A stretch of DNA of 64,000 nucleotides. Source: Actinomadura physcomitrii (lineage in GTDB: Bacteria > Actinomycetota > Actinomycetes > Streptosporangiales > Streptosporangiaceae). Below are positions 19,096-27,563 of this stretch, piece by piece (within the stretch, counting starts at the first letter, position 1; each line of letters opens with the position of its first letter). Under the pieces are notes generated by a model, which saw only the letters and a list, made by a program, of their open reading frames with translations, had not been told where the DNA came from and ran no database searches. The stretch lies in the NCBI RefSeq assembly GCF_008923205.2, contig NZ_WBMS02000005.1, forward strand, positions 118,154 to 182,153, read 5' to 3'. Both the position numbers and the translations under genes were made by a program.

Positions 19096-19734
19096 GTGGC
19101 GCAATTTCGACTGAACGGCTCGAAGATGCTGGCCGTCGATCTCGCCGGGGAGACGATCAGGGCGCTGAACGGCGCCATGGTCGCCTACGAGGGGCGGATG
19201 GCGTTCAAACGGGAGGGGATGACCGGGGGAGAGGGCCTGCGCGGCGCGCTCAAGCGCAAGATCGCCGGCGAGGGCATGACGCTGATGGAGGTCACCGGCG
19301 AGGGCACGGTGTACCTCGCGAGCGAGGCGGCGGAGGTGACCCTCGTCCGGCTGACCGGCGACACCCTGTTCGTGGAGTCCGAGAGCCTCCTGGCGCTGGA
19401 GGGCGGGCTGCGCACCGGCGTGCAGTTCGTCGGGCTGCGCGGCATGGGCACCGGGCAGGGCCTCGCCACGACCAAGGTCGAAGGGCACGGCACGGTCGCG
19501 ATCGTGTCCGACGGGCCGGCGATCGCCCTGGAGGTGACGCCCGAGACGCCGCTGTCGGTCGACCCGCACGCCTACGTCGGCCACCACGGGCAGCTGCGGC
19601 AGGACGTCGTCACCGACGTCAACTGGCGGACCGTCATCGGCCAGGGCTCGGGCGAGAGCGTCCAGTTCCGGTACCAGGGGCACGGCCTGGTGTACGTCCA
19701 GCCGGCCGAGCGCGGCGGGATTCTGGAGATCTGA
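19096..19734 (+). CDS. AIM24 family protein, first of three
   Basis: Beta-rich protein of the AIM24 (DUF124/TIGR00266) family, 212 residues from GTG 19096; the bacterial function is unknown (the yeast namesake is a mitochondrial biogenesis factor). Family features: LNGAMVAYEGRMAFKRE, the glycine-rich central repeat (MEVTGEGTVYLASEAAEVTL), DTLFVESESLLALEG and the C-terminal GQGSGESVQFRYQGHGLVYV with VQPAER. No signal peptide or membrane segment. It is followed 55 bases later by a paralogue. Confidence 0.85.
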   Translation: MAQFRLNGSKMLAVDLAGETIRALNGAMVAYEGRMAFKREGMTGGEGLRGALKRKIAGEGMTLMEVTGEGTVYLASEAAEVTLVRLTGDTLFVESESLLALEGGLRTGVQFVGLRGMGTGQGLATTKVEGHGTVAIVSDGPAIALEVTPETPLSVDPHAYVGHHGQLRQDVVTDVNWRTVIGQGSGESVQFRYQGHGLVYVQPAERGGILEI

Positions 19735-19750
19735 TGACGACGAAGTCGTG

Positions 19751-19778
19751 CGGGGGGCGTGGGGGGTCGTCCCCCCTC
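19751..19778. repeat. GC-rich hairpin, short copy of a dispersed repeat
   Basis: CGGGGGGCGTGGGGGGTCGTCCCCCC lies between the first two AIM24 genes. It matches the core of the longer elements at 34.6 and 43.2 kb (GGGGGGTGTGGGGGGTCGCCCCCC). The G-run/C-run pair forms a hairpin just before the ribosome site of the second gene. Confidence 0.5.
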
Positions 19779-19789
19779 GGGAGGAACTG

Positions 19790-20443
19790 ATGCCCGGCTA
19801 CCAGAAGATCACCTCCAAGATGCTCCAGGTGCCCGTCGGGCCCGGGCGGGAGGTCTACAGCAAGCGCGGCGCGATGCTCGCCTACACCGGGTCGGTGGCG
19901 TTCGCGGCGTCCACCACGGCGGGGCAGAGCATCGGCGGCGCCATCGGACGCGCCGTCGCCGGCGAGCGCAGCGCGATGATGCACGTCACCGGGCAGGGCG
20001 AGGTCATGTTCGGGCACGCGGGGCTGCACGTGTCCGTCGTCGACCTGTCCGGCGCCGACACCCTGTTCGTGGAGGCCGACCGGCTGCTGGTGCACGACGC
20101 GTCGCTGCAGGTCGGGACCATGTTCATGGGCGAGCAGGGCGGCGTGCGCGGCATCGTGCGCGGCGCCGTCACCGGGCAGGGCCTGTTCACCACCACGCTG
20201 TCCGGGCAGGGCTCGTGCGCGCTGCTGTCGCACGGCGGCGTCATGGAGCTGCCGATCGGCCCGCAGCGCCCCGTCCACGTCGACCCGCAGGCCTATGTGG
20301 CCCACCGCGGCCAGGTGCAGAACAGGCTCACCACGGCGGTGGGCCTGCGCGACCTCATCGGGCGCGGCTCGGGCGAGGGCTTCCAGCTCGAGCTGAGCGG
20401 CTCCGGCGTCGTCTACGTCCAGGCCAGCGAGAGGAAGATCTGA
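19790..20443 (+). CDS. AIM24 family protein, second of three
   Basis: 217 residues from ATG 19790, with GGGAGGA six to ten bases upstream. Same architecture as the preceding gene: SKRGAMLAYTGSVAFAAST, the hydrophobic glycine-rich GQSIGGAIGRAVAGE, DTLFVEADRLLVHDASLQV, a PVHVDPQAYVAHRGQ segment matching SVDPHAYVGHHGQ of the first gene, and RGSGEGFQLELSGSGVVYVQ near the end. It shares enough with its neighbour to indicate tandem duplication. Confidence 0.85.
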   Translation: MPGYQKITSKMLQVPVGPGREVYSKRGAMLAYTGSVAFAASTTAGQSIGGAIGRAVAGERSAMMHVTGQGEVMFGHAGLHVSVVDLSGADTLFVEADRLLVHDASLQVGTMFMGEQGGVRGIVRGAVTGQGLFTTTLSGQGSCALLSHGGVMELPIGPQRPVHVDPQAYVAHRGQVQNRLTTAVGLRDLIGRGSGEGFQLELSGSGVVYVQASERKI

Positions 20444-20446
20444 CCC

Positions 20447-21208
20447 GTGAGCAGCTTCGGCACGCAGACCTGGAACGCGGTCACCCTCCCGTCCAACGAC
20501 AACGTCAACCCCTACGCCTTCAGCGTCGACCTCAACGGCGAGTGGTTCGCGCAGAAGGGCAAGATGATCGCCTACTACGGGCAGATCAGGTTCGAGGCGC
20601 TGTCGGCCGGGCCGCTGGACGCCCTGGTCGCGCACACCTTCAACTCGCCGCTGTACGCGCACGACTGGATCGTCGCGCAGGGGCGGGGCAAGCTCGTCCT
20701 CGCCGACCGCGGGTTCGACGTCAACTCCTTCGACCTCGACGACGGCAACCTCACCGTCCGCGCCGGGAACCTGCTGGCGTTCGAGCCCGGCCTGGAGCTC
20801 AAGCAGTCGATCATCCCGGGGTTCCTCACCCTGATCGGGACGGGCCGGTTCGTCGCGGCCTCCAACGGGCCGGTGCACTTCGTCGAGCCGCCGATCCGGG
20901 TCGACCCGCAGGCGCTGCTTGGCTGGGCGGACTGCCCGTCGCCCTGCCACCACTACGACCACTCCTACATGCGCGGCGCGTTCGGCGCGGCCCGGATGGT
21001 GTTCGGGATCGGCGGGTCGTCGGGCGAGGAGCACCAGTTCGACTTCACCGGCGCGGGCACCGTCCTGATGCAGTCCTCGGAGGTCGTGATGAACGAGGAC
21101 GTCCTGCTGCGCGACCTCGAAGGCCAGATCGGGATGGTCGGCACGTCGGGGCTGCAGCGGCTCCAGCAGACGATCAGCCGGCGCCTGTCGGCGGAGCGGC
21201 AGGGCTGA
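20447..21208 (+). CDS. AIM24 family protein, third of three, longer and diverged
   Basis: 253 residues from GTG 20447, three bases after the previous stop. AIM24-like features are weaker but in order: AQKGKMIAYYGQIRFEAL, a DLDDGNLTVRAGNLLAFEP segment, RVDPQALLGWAD and SSGEEHQFDFTGAGTVLMQS. It has unique inserts with Cys/His (CPSPCHHYDHSY) and an extra C-terminal helix (LQRLQQTISRRLSAER). The Cys-Pro-Ser-Pro-Cys-His-His cluster looks able to bind a metal; this is inference. Confidence 0.82.
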   Translation: MSSFGTQTWNAVTLPSNDNVNPYAFSVDLNGEWFAQKGKMIAYYGQIRFEALSAGPLDALVAHTFNSPLYAHDWIVAQGRGKLVLADRGFDVNSFDLDDGNLTVRAGNLLAFEPGLELKQSIIPGFLTLIGTGRFVAASNGPVHFVEPPIRVDPQALLGWADCPSPCHHYDHSYMRGAFGAARMVFGIGGSSGEEHQFDFTGAGTVLMQSSEVVMNEDVLLRDLEGQIGMVGTSGLQRLQQTISRRLSAERQG

Positions 21209-21240
21209 CGCGGGGGCCCGGGCGGACCCGGGCCCCCGCG
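21209..21240. terminator. Strong bidirectional hairpin after the AIM24 cluster
   Basis: A 14-bp perfect stem (CGCGGGGGCCCGGG/CCCGGGCCCCCGCG) with a 4-nt loop CGGA begins just after the third AIM24 stop, between that gene and the convergent VOC gene. No T-tract. Confidence 0.75.
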
Positions 21241-21289
21241 GCCTCACCGCCCACGGAAGCCGTCCGGCGGACGGCCCGTGCCGCGCGGA

Positions 21290-22084
21290 TCACCCCTGCT
21301 CGGGCGCCGGCTTCATCACGTGGAAGGGGACCCCGAACGGGTCCCGCACGGCCGCGGACCGGCCGTACGGGCTGTCGGCCGGCCCCGAGTCGACCGTGCC
21401 GCCGCCCGCGGTGACCTTCCGGACCGCCTCGTCGGCGTCCTCGACCGCGAAGTAGGTCGTCCACGTGGGGACGGCGGTCCGCCCGTTGCCGAGCACCAGC
21501 TCGGCCCCGCCGAGGATGCCGCCGATGTAGCGGCCGTCCGCGGCGCGCTTCAGCACGGTGTAGTCCATGTCGCCCGGCATCGGCTCCAGCTCGTAGCCGA
21601 ACACCGCCTGGTAGAAGTCGCCCGCGGCCTTGGAGTCGGGGGTGACGAGCTCGTTCCAGACGAACGAGCCCGGCTCGTTCACGATCCCCGAGCCGTGGTG
21701 GTCCCGGCCCTGCCACAGGCCGAACTGCCCGCCCTGCGGGTCCCTGACGATCGCCATGCGGCCGATGCTCATCACGTCCATGGGCGGCACGACGATCTCG
21801 CCGCCGGCGTCGGCGGCGCGCTTGGCGATCCCGTCGCAGTCGTCTGCGGCGATGTAGACGGTCCACCAGTACTCGTCCGGCTGGTCCTCGGGGTTCTGCA
21901 TCATCCCGGCCACCGGCACGTCGCGCAGCTTGCACTGGTTGTAGTGGCCCGCCTCCGCCCCGGCGTCCTCGAACCGCCAGCCGAAAAGGGTCCCGTAGAA
22001 CGTCTTGGCCCGGTCCAGGTCCGGAAGGCCGATATCGAGCCAGTTCGGGGTGCCCTCCGGCACGTTGCTCGTGACCTGGGTCAT
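21290..22084 (-). CDS. VOC family protein with two glyoxalase-like domains
   Basis: 264 residues from ATG 22084, with AAGGAG ten bases upstream. Two vicinal-oxygen-chelate modules: residues about 8-125 (NWLDIGLPDLDRAKTFYGTL ... GGQFGLWQG) and about 140-260 (SFVWNELVTPDSKAAGDFY ... DPFGVPFHVMKP). This bacterial group includes hydroxylase-like and antibiotic-resistance-like proteins, but most have no assigned substrate. It is divergent from the ABC-F gene. Confidence 0.88.
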   Translation of the reverse strand: MTQVTSNVPEGTPNWLDIGLPDLDRAKTFYGTLFGWRFEDAGAEAGHYNQCKLRDVPVAGMMQNPEDQPDEYWWTVYIAADDCDGIAKRAADAGGEIVVPPMDVMSIGRMAIVRDPQGGQFGLWQGRDHHGSGIVNEPGSFVWNELVTPDSKAAGDFYQAVFGYELEPMPGDMDYTVLKRAADGRYIGGILGGAELVLGNGRTAVPTWTTYFAVEDADEAVRKVTAGGGTVDSGPADSPYGRSAAVRDPFGVPFHVMKPAPEQG

Positions 22085-22369
22085 CCGACTCACACTCCTT
22101 CGTGCAGGGGCCTCGCGGCCCCGGCGTCCTGCGCCGCCCGCCGTACTCCCATCCTGGCCCGAGGCGCGGCGTTCACACATCGGCCCGGACGGGATCGGCC
22201 CGGACGGGATCGGCATGGCCGGGAGCGGCCCCCGTTTCACGTACACTGGGCTGATGGTTTCGCTCCCGAGCTGACAGGCCGCCCAGCGCGCCCCCGGTCG
22301 GATGGACCGCGCGGCGCGCTGTTTCGTGCGCCTGTCCATCGAGCCGTCCGTCAGGGGAGCCCTGTCACT

Positions 22370-23968
22370 GTGATCATCGCGAAAGACATCGAGCTGCGCG
22401 CCGGGTCCCGGCTGCTGATCGAGTCCGCCTCGTTCCGGGTCAACCCCGGCGACCGGGTGGGCCTCGTCGGCCGCAACGGCGCCGGCAAGACCACCCTCAC
22501 CAAGGTGCTGGCCGGGGAGTCGATCCCCGCGCAGGGCGGCGTCACGTCCTCGGGCACCATCGGCTACCTCCCGCAGGACCCGCGCGGCGTCGACCTCGAC
22601 GAACTGGCCCGCGACCGCATCCTGTCGGCGCGGGGGCTGGACGAGGTCGTCCGCAAGCTGCGCGCCGCCGAGGAGGCGATGGCCACCGCGACCGGCGAGG
22701 AGCGCGACAAGGCCGTCCGCCGGTACGGGCGGCTCGAGGAGCGGCTGCACGTGCTCGGCGGCTACTCCGCCGAGGCCGAGGCCGCCTCGATCGCCTCCAG
22801 CCTCGGGCTCCCCGACCGGGTGATGGGGCAGCCGCTCGGCACCCTGTCGGGCGGGCAGCGGCGCCGCGTCGAGCTGGCCCGCATCCTGTTCTCCGGCGCC
22901 GACACGCTGCTGCTGGACGAGCCGACCAACCACCTGGACGCCGACTCGATCGTCTGGCTGCGCGACTTCCTGAAGTCGCACCAGGGCGGCCTGGTCGTGA
23001 TCAGCCACGACGTCGGCCTGCTGGACGTGGTCGTCAACCGGGTCTTCCACCTGGACGCCAACCGCAGCGTCATCGACATCTACAACGTCGGCTGGAAGAA
23101 GTACCTCGACCAGCGCGAGACGGACGAGCGGCGGCGCAAGCGCGAGACGGCCAACGCGCAGCGGCAGGCGTCGGCGCTGCTGTCGCAGGCCGACAAGATG
23201 CGCGCGAAGGCGACCAAGGCCAAGGCGGCGCAGCAGATGGACCGGCGGGCCCGGCAGCTGCTCGCCGGGGTCGAGGGGGAGCGGCAGGCCGACAAGGTGG
23301 CCAAAATTCGCTTCCCGGACCCGGCACCTTGTGGCAAAACCCCCCTTACCGCCGAGGGTTTGTCGAAATCGTACGGATCTTTGGAGATTTTCACCGACGT
23401 GGACCTGGCCATCGACCGGGGCAGCCGGGTCGTCGTGCTGGGCCTGAACGGAGCGGGCAAGACCACCCTCCTGCGCATGCTGGCCGGGGTCGACAAGCCC
23501 GACACCGGCACCGTCGTGGCCGGTCACGGCCTGCGGATCGGCTACTACGCCCAGGAGCACGAGACGCTCGACGTCGAGCGCTCGGTGCTGGAGAACATGC
23601 AGGCGGCCGCACCCGGCCTCGCGCCCGTCGAGGTCCGCAAGATCCTGGGCTCCTTCCTGTTCTCCGGCGACGACGTCGACAAGCCCGCGGGCGTGCTGTC
23701 CGGCGGCGAGAAAACCCGGCTGGCACTGGCGATGCTGGTGGTGTCCAGCGCCAACGTGCTGCTGCTGGACGAGCCCACCAACAACCTCGATCCGGCGAGC
23801 CGCGAGGAGATCCTCGGGGCGCTGCGCACCTTCGCCGGCGCCATCGTCCTGGTGACCCACGATGAGGGTGCGGTGGACGCGCTGCGGCCGGAAAGAGTGA
23901 TTTTGCTGCCCGATGGTGTCGAAGACATCTGGAGTGACGAGTTTGCCGATCTGGTGGCACTTGCGTGA
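22370..23968 (+). CDS. ABC-F family ATPase
   Basis: Soluble twin-ATPase protein of the ABC-F family (translation factors acting at the ribosomal E/P site, some protecting against antibiotics), 532 residues from GTG 22370. First domain: Walker A VGRNGAGKTTLTKVL, signature LSGGQRRRVELARIL and Walker B LLLDEPTNHLDADS. The linker (about residues 235-310) is short, charged and Arg/Lys/Ala rich (DKMRAKATKAKAAQQMD). Second domain: GLNGAGKTTLLRML, LSGGEKTRLALAML and LLLDEPTNNLDPAS. No transmembrane part. The short linker argues for a housekeeping Uup/EttA-like role rather than a long-armed resistance protein. Confidence 0.92.
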   Translation: MIIAKDIELRAGSRLLIESASFRVNPGDRVGLVGRNGAGKTTLTKVLAGESIPAQGGVTSSGTIGYLPQDPRGVDLDELARDRILSARGLDEVVRKLRAAEEAMATATGEERDKAVRRYGRLEERLHVLGGYSAEAEAASIASSLGLPDRVMGQPLGTLSGGQRRRVELARILFSGADTLLLDEPTNHLDADSIVWLRDFLKSHQGGLVVISHDVGLLDVVVNRVFHLDANRSVIDIYNVGWKKYLDQRETDERRRKRETANAQRQASALLSQADKMRAKATKAKAAQQMDRRARQLLAGVEGERQADKVAKIRFPDPAPCGKTPLTAEGLSKSYGSLEIFTDVDLAIDRGSRVVVLGLNGAGKTTLLRMLAGVDKPDTGTVVAGHGLRIGYYAQEHETLDVERSVLENMQAAAPGLAPVEVRKILGSFLFSGDDVDKPAGVLSGGEKTRLALAMLVVSSANVLLLDEPTNNLDPASREEILGALRTFAGAIVLVTHDEGAVDALRPERVILLPDGVEDIWSDEFADLVALA

Positions 23969-24084
23969 CCTGCAGGGTGCCTTCCGCAGATCTTTTCTGG
24001 CCGAGTGGGTAGCCGAACGCGCGGGAATGACTGATCATGGCGGGGGATAACGCAGCGGTCACCACATCACTACGGGAGGTACTC

Positions 24085-24297
24085 GTGGCCGAGACCCTCA
24101 AGAAGGGCACCCGCGTGACCGGTGCCGAGCGCGACAAGCTGGCGGCGGACCTCAAGAAGAGGTACGACTCCGGCGAGAGCATCCGCGCCCTGGCAGCCGC
24201 CACCGGCCGCTCGTACGGCTTCATCCACCGGATCCTCACCGAGTCCGGAGTCAACCTGCGCGGTCGCGGCGGCGCGACCCGGGGCAAGAAGTCCTGA
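24085..24297 (+). CDS. Small helix-turn-helix protein conserved in actinomycetes
   Basis: 70-residue basic protein from GTG 24085 with a GGGAGGT ribosome site (an upstream ATG at 24037 in frame lacks one). A single HTH spans the middle: AADLKKRYDSGESIRALAAA then GRSYGFIHRILTESG; the C-terminus is basic (GRGGATRGKKS). This protein is typically found just after the ABC-F gene and before an enoyl-CoA hydratase gene in actinomycetes, as here. The regulatory targets are not known to me. Confidence 0.85.
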   Translation: MAETLKKGTRVTGAERDKLAADLKKRYDSGESIRALAAATGRSYGFIHRILTESGVNLRGRGGATRGKKS

Positions 24298-24438
24298 CGG
24301 ACGAACGTCCGGAACGGGCGCGGGTTCCACCACGGTCCCGGGCCCGCGACGGGCGGCTTCCCCCGGATGAGCGCACCGCCTGATCCGCCGCCGCGACCCG
24401 CCGAGTAGGGTTCGGTCGCGGCGGCGGGCAGGTCGGGT

Positions 24439-24463
24439 CCCGCCCCGTGGACGGCGGGGCGGG
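24439..24463. terminator. Hairpin downstream of the small HTH gene
   Basis: Nine-base arms CCCGCCCCG/CGGGGCGGG with a 7-nt loop lie between the HTH gene and the enoyl-CoA hydratase start. It is a plausible factor-independent stop but has no T-run. Confidence 0.4.
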
Positions 24464-24494
24464 CCCGCCGTGCTCATTCGGAAGGGGATGGCGG

Positions 24495-25301
24495 ATGGCG
24501 GACGCGAACGCCGGAGCGGAGACGGCCGCGGCGGCCGGGCCGGCCGAGGAGGAGCTGGCTGCGGCCGGGCTGCTGCTGGAGGTCGACGGGGCGGTCGCGA
24601 CCGTCACGCTGAACCGGCCGGAGCGGCGCAACGCCATGACGTTCGCCACCTGGCGCGGCCTGGCCGCGATCGGCCGGTCCCTGCCGGACGGCGTACGGGT
24701 GGTCGTGCTGCGCGGCGCCGGCCCCTCGTTCTCGGCGGGCATCGACCTGTCGATGTTCAGCGGCGGCGGGGAGGGCTTCGCCGACGGCTCCGACGCCGCG
24801 GCGACCGACCGCTTCATCGCCGAGCTGCAGGAGGGGTACACCTGGCTGCGGCGCCCCGAGATCGTCACCGTCGCGGCGGTGCACGGGCACGTCATCGGCG
24901 GCGGGTTCCAGCTCGCGCTGGCCTGCGACATCCGCGTCGCGGCCGACGACGTCAAGTTCTGCATGAAGGAGCCCGCGCTCGGGCTCGTCCCCGACCTCAC
25001 CGGCACCAAGCCGCTGGTGGAGATCGTCGGCATCGGCCGCGCCCTCGAGCTGTGCCTCACGGCCCGGACCGTGCACGCCGAGGAGGCGGCCCGGCTCGGC
25101 CTCGCCGAGACCGTCGTGCCGCGCGACGGCCTGGACACCGCGGTCGCCGAGCTCGTCGCGTCCCTGCTCGCGGTGAACCCCGGCGCCGCGGTCGCGACCA
25201 AGCGGCTGCTGTGGGAGGCCGCGGAGAACACCCTCGAGCAGCAGTGCGCCGCCGAGCGCCGCGAGCAGATCGGCCGCCTCCGCGAGCTCTTCGGCACCTG
25301 A
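24495..25301 (+). CDS. Enoyl-CoA hydratase/isomerase family protein
   Basis: Crotonase-fold enzyme, 268 residues from ATG 24495. After an Ala/Glu-rich N-terminus come the family landmarks: VATVTLNRPERRNAMTF, the oxyanion-hole strand VVLRGAGPSFSAGIDLSMF, VHGHVIGGGFQLALACDIR and the active-site region KFCMKEPALGLVPDLTGT. The first catalytic Glu position reads as Glu in MKEPALGL; the second is not a clear Glu, so hydratase versus isomerase is undecided. C-terminal ATKRLLWEA is typical. Confidence 0.88.
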   Translation: MADANAGAETAAAAGPAEEELAAAGLLLEVDGAVATVTLNRPERRNAMTFATWRGLAAIGRSLPDGVRVVVLRGAGPSFSAGIDLSMFSGGGEGFADGSDAAATDRFIAELQEGYTWLRRPEIVTVAAVHGHVIGGGFQLALACDIRVAADDVKFCMKEPALGLVPDLTGTKPLVEIVGIGRALELCLTARTVHAEEAARLGLAETVVPRDGLDTAVAELVASLLAVNPGAAVATKRLLWEAAENTLEQQCAAERREQIGRLRELFGT

Positions 25302-25313
25302 CCCCGCGCCCAT

Positions 25314-25377
25314 CGTCGACTTGCGGCGAGTCGTCGTCATGGCCGGTCGCATAACGACGACTCGCCGCAAGTGAACG
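25314..25377. repeat. 64-bp palindromic element, copy 1, between convergent genes
   Basis: A perfect 19-bp inverted repeat (25319-25337 and 25354-25372; arm ACTTGCGGCGAGTCGTCGT) with a 16-nt loop and three more outer pairs. It lies between the convergent enoyl-CoA hydratase and S15 peptidase genes. A second element of the same length and loop position is at 43305-43368. All three arm differences between the copies are compensated on the other arm. Candidate bidirectional terminator or protein-binding palindrome. Confidence 0.8.
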
Positions 25378-25385
25378 TGGTTCGG

Positions 25386-27353
25386 TCAGCCGAGGGCCTC
25401 GCGGCCGCCGCGGGCGAGCGGGAGGTCGACGCGGCTGACGCCGGTCCGCACCGTGACGCCGGTGCCGGCCGGGTAGCGCAGCGTGTAGTCGTGGTCGGTG
25501 GACAGCACGATCACGCCGAGCCGGTGACCGGCCTTGACCGTGTAGTCGGTCGGCTGCAGGTCCCAGCGGAAGGTGTAGGCGCGTCCGGGGGTGATCGGGT
25601 CGGTGCGGCTGAAGCTCTTGCGGTTCCGCGCGTCCAGCCAGCCCCGCGTGATGATCTTGTACGGAGCGGTCTGCACGGCGAGGGCCTGCCGCGTGGTGCA
25701 GCCCTCGTCGCCCGGCACGCTCTGCCCGTAGCAGACCTTCTGCCCGGTGTCGACGCGGGCGCCGGTCGGCCGGCTGTCGGTGCCGTAGTCGACCAGCAGC
25801 GCCGTCAGGTAGGGCGACCGGCCGTCCAGCGACGCGCGCAGCGACACCGACGGCGTGCCGTCGATCCGGACCGGCCGGTCCAGCGCCCCGGTGAGGTAGG
25901 CGAGCCGGTTCGGGTCCGCCTGGTCCTGGTTCGCCAGCAGGTCCTCGGCGGTGCGGGTCCCGCCCTCGTCGGTGAACCCCTGCGTCGCGCCGGCGCCGGC
26001 GCGCAGGGCGAGCGTGCCCGGCTGGCCGGACGGGCCCGCGTTCAGCCGGACCGGGACCGTGCGGGTGCCGGGGACCGGCCAGTCCTTCGCCGTCTCCCAC
26101 GTCCCGTCCGCGTGCTCGATGTCGACGCGCGGCTCCTTGTCGATGCCGTTGCGGATGCCGTACAGGTACCGGTCGAACCAGTGCAGCGTCTGCCGCAGCC
26201 ACTCCTCCACGCGCCAGCGGAACGGCGTGGAGTGGTTGCCCTGGTGCAGCCACAGCTTGCGCGGCACGCCCGCCTTCTTGAGCGCGTTCCACCACTGGAC
26301 GGAGTTCTTCAGCTTGACGTTCCAGTCGTTCAGCCCGTGCACGACCATGACGGCGGCGTGCACGTTCCGCGCCTGGCCGACGTAGTCGCGCTCGGCCCAG
26401 ACCTTGCCGTAGTCGCCGGTCTCGCGGTCCTGGGTCGCTTCGATGCCGTCGATGACCTTCGCGCAGACCTCGGGGTCGCGGCGGGTCAGCACGGCCTTCG
26501 CAAGGACGTCGAGGTCCTCGCCCTGGAAGCCGCCGGGCGCGACGACGCCGCCTCCCGCGCGGTAGTAGTCGTACCAGCTGCTGATCCCGGCGATCGGGAC
26601 GATGGCCTTCAGGCCCTCGACGCCGGACGCCGCGGCCATGTTCGGCAGCGTCCCGTCGTAGGACTGGCCGATCATGCCGACGTTCCCCGTCGACCACGTG
26701 GCCTTGACCGGCGTGCCGTCGGGCGCCCAGCCGCGGGCGCGGCCGTTCAGCCAGTCGACGGCCGCCTTGGCGCCGGCCTGCTCGCTGCGGTCCCCGGATG
26801 TCGGGCAGCCGGTCGAGCCGCCCGTCCCGATGCTGTCCAGGTCGGCGACGGCGTAGCCGCGCGGTAGGAAGTAGTTGTCGTAGTAGCCGGGGAACATCTC
26901 GGCGAGGTTCCGCTGGGACGTGGTCAGCGCGCGGGCCTGCGCGTCGCCGATGTCCACCGGGTGGTTCGGGACGTCGTTGATGCCGGCCCAGTACGGGCTC
27001 GGCTCCATGATCGTCGGGACCTTGAGGCCGGCGGTGTCGGTCTCCTTCGGCCGCATGATCCGCAGCTGCACGCGGTCGCGCACGCCGTCGCGGTCGCTGT
27101 CGGCGGTGGTCTCGATGTTCACGGTCTGGGTGACGGCGTCGGCGCGGGAGAACACCGGCTGGGTCTCGCCGTTCGCGACGGTGAGGCGGTGCGGCGGCGC
27201 GGCGGGCGCGGATCTCGCGGACGCAGACGCGGCGGGCAGTGCGGTGGCGAGCAGCGCGGCTGCGGCCAGTGCGACACCGGTGGTCAGGGTGACAGCACGG
27301 GCGCCCGCTCGTGGCGGGCGCATGCGCGTGCGCTGTGGTGAGCGCTGGGGCAC
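25386..27353 (-). CDS. Secreted Xaa-Pro dipeptidyl-peptidase (S15/CocE family)
   Basis: Secreted serine hydrolase of the X-Pro dipeptidyl-peptidase/CocE family, 655 residues from GTG 27353 with AGGAG six bases upstream. The N-terminus is a signal peptide: basic residues, then GVALAAAALLATALPAASAS. The nucleophile serine is in GMIGQSYDGTLPNM, with an acid/His pair expected around VMVVHGLNDWNV and LHQGNHSTPF. The C-terminal jelly-roll domain (PSVSLRASLDGRSPYLTALL ... HRLGVIVLSTD) matches the X-Pro dipeptidyl-peptidase C-terminal fold. It probably trims proline-containing peptides outside the cell. Confidence 0.9.
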   Translation of the reverse strand: MPQRSPQRTRMRPPRAGARAVTLTTGVALAAAALLATALPAASASARSAPAAPPHRLTVANGETQPVFSRADAVTQTVNIETTADSDRDGVRDRVQLRIMRPKETDTAGLKVPTIMEPSPYWAGINDVPNHPVDIGDAQARALTTSQRNLAEMFPGYYDNYFLPRGYAVADLDSIGTGGSTGCPTSGDRSEQAGAKAAVDWLNGRARGWAPDGTPVKATWSTGNVGMIGQSYDGTLPNMAAASGVEGLKAIVPIAGISSWYDYYRAGGGVVAPGGFQGEDLDVLAKAVLTRRDPEVCAKVIDGIEATQDRETGDYGKVWAERDYVGQARNVHAAVMVVHGLNDWNVKLKNSVQWWNALKKAGVPRKLWLHQGNHSTPFRWRVEEWLRQTLHWFDRYLYGIRNGIDKEPRVDIEHADGTWETAKDWPVPGTRTVPVRLNAGPSGQPGTLALRAGAGATQGFTDEGGTRTAEDLLANQDQADPNRLAYLTGALDRPVRIDGTPSVSLRASLDGRSPYLTALLVDYGTDSRPTGARVDTGQKVCYGQSVPGDEGCTTRQALAVQTAPYKIITRGWLDARNRKSFSRTDPITPGRAYTFRWDLQPTDYTVKAGHRLGVIVLSTDHDYTLRYPAGTGVTVRTGVSRVDLPLARGGREALG

Positions 27354-27516
27354 AGGGGCTCCTGGGGGGTGAGAGCCTGAAGTTGTTGATCACATTAACC
27401 ACCGGTTCGGGCGGGAAGTCCAGAGCCGTTACGCCGTGAGCGGAGCCGGGAAGCGCGCCGGCCGGGCGCGCGTTGTCCCGCCCGGATACTGAGATGCTTA
27501 CTTGATTACGTTTCAC

Positions 27517-27542
27517 GCGCGCCCGTAACGCGCCGGGCGCGC
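27517..27542. repeat. Inverted repeat in the leader of the ABC exporter
   Basis: GCGCGCCC/GGGCGCGC, 8-bp arms around a 10-nt loop, about 20 bases before the GTG start of the exporter. It may be a regulatory hairpin; the remainder of the divergent gap 27354-27563 shows nothing else I can support. Confidence 0.35.
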
Positions 27543-27563
27543 GGAGATCCCTCGGAGGCAGTA

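Noticed and set aside
22085..22369. Possible gene or riboswitch before the ABC-F gene
   Set aside because: Only a short tandem GGCCCGGACGGGATC duplication and a weak promoter-like TACACT are visible; no riboswitch core or antibiotic-type attenuator could be assembled.
25314..25377. CRISPR-like repeat
   Set aside because: One palindrome with no spacers and no cas genes; the second copy is 18 kb away.
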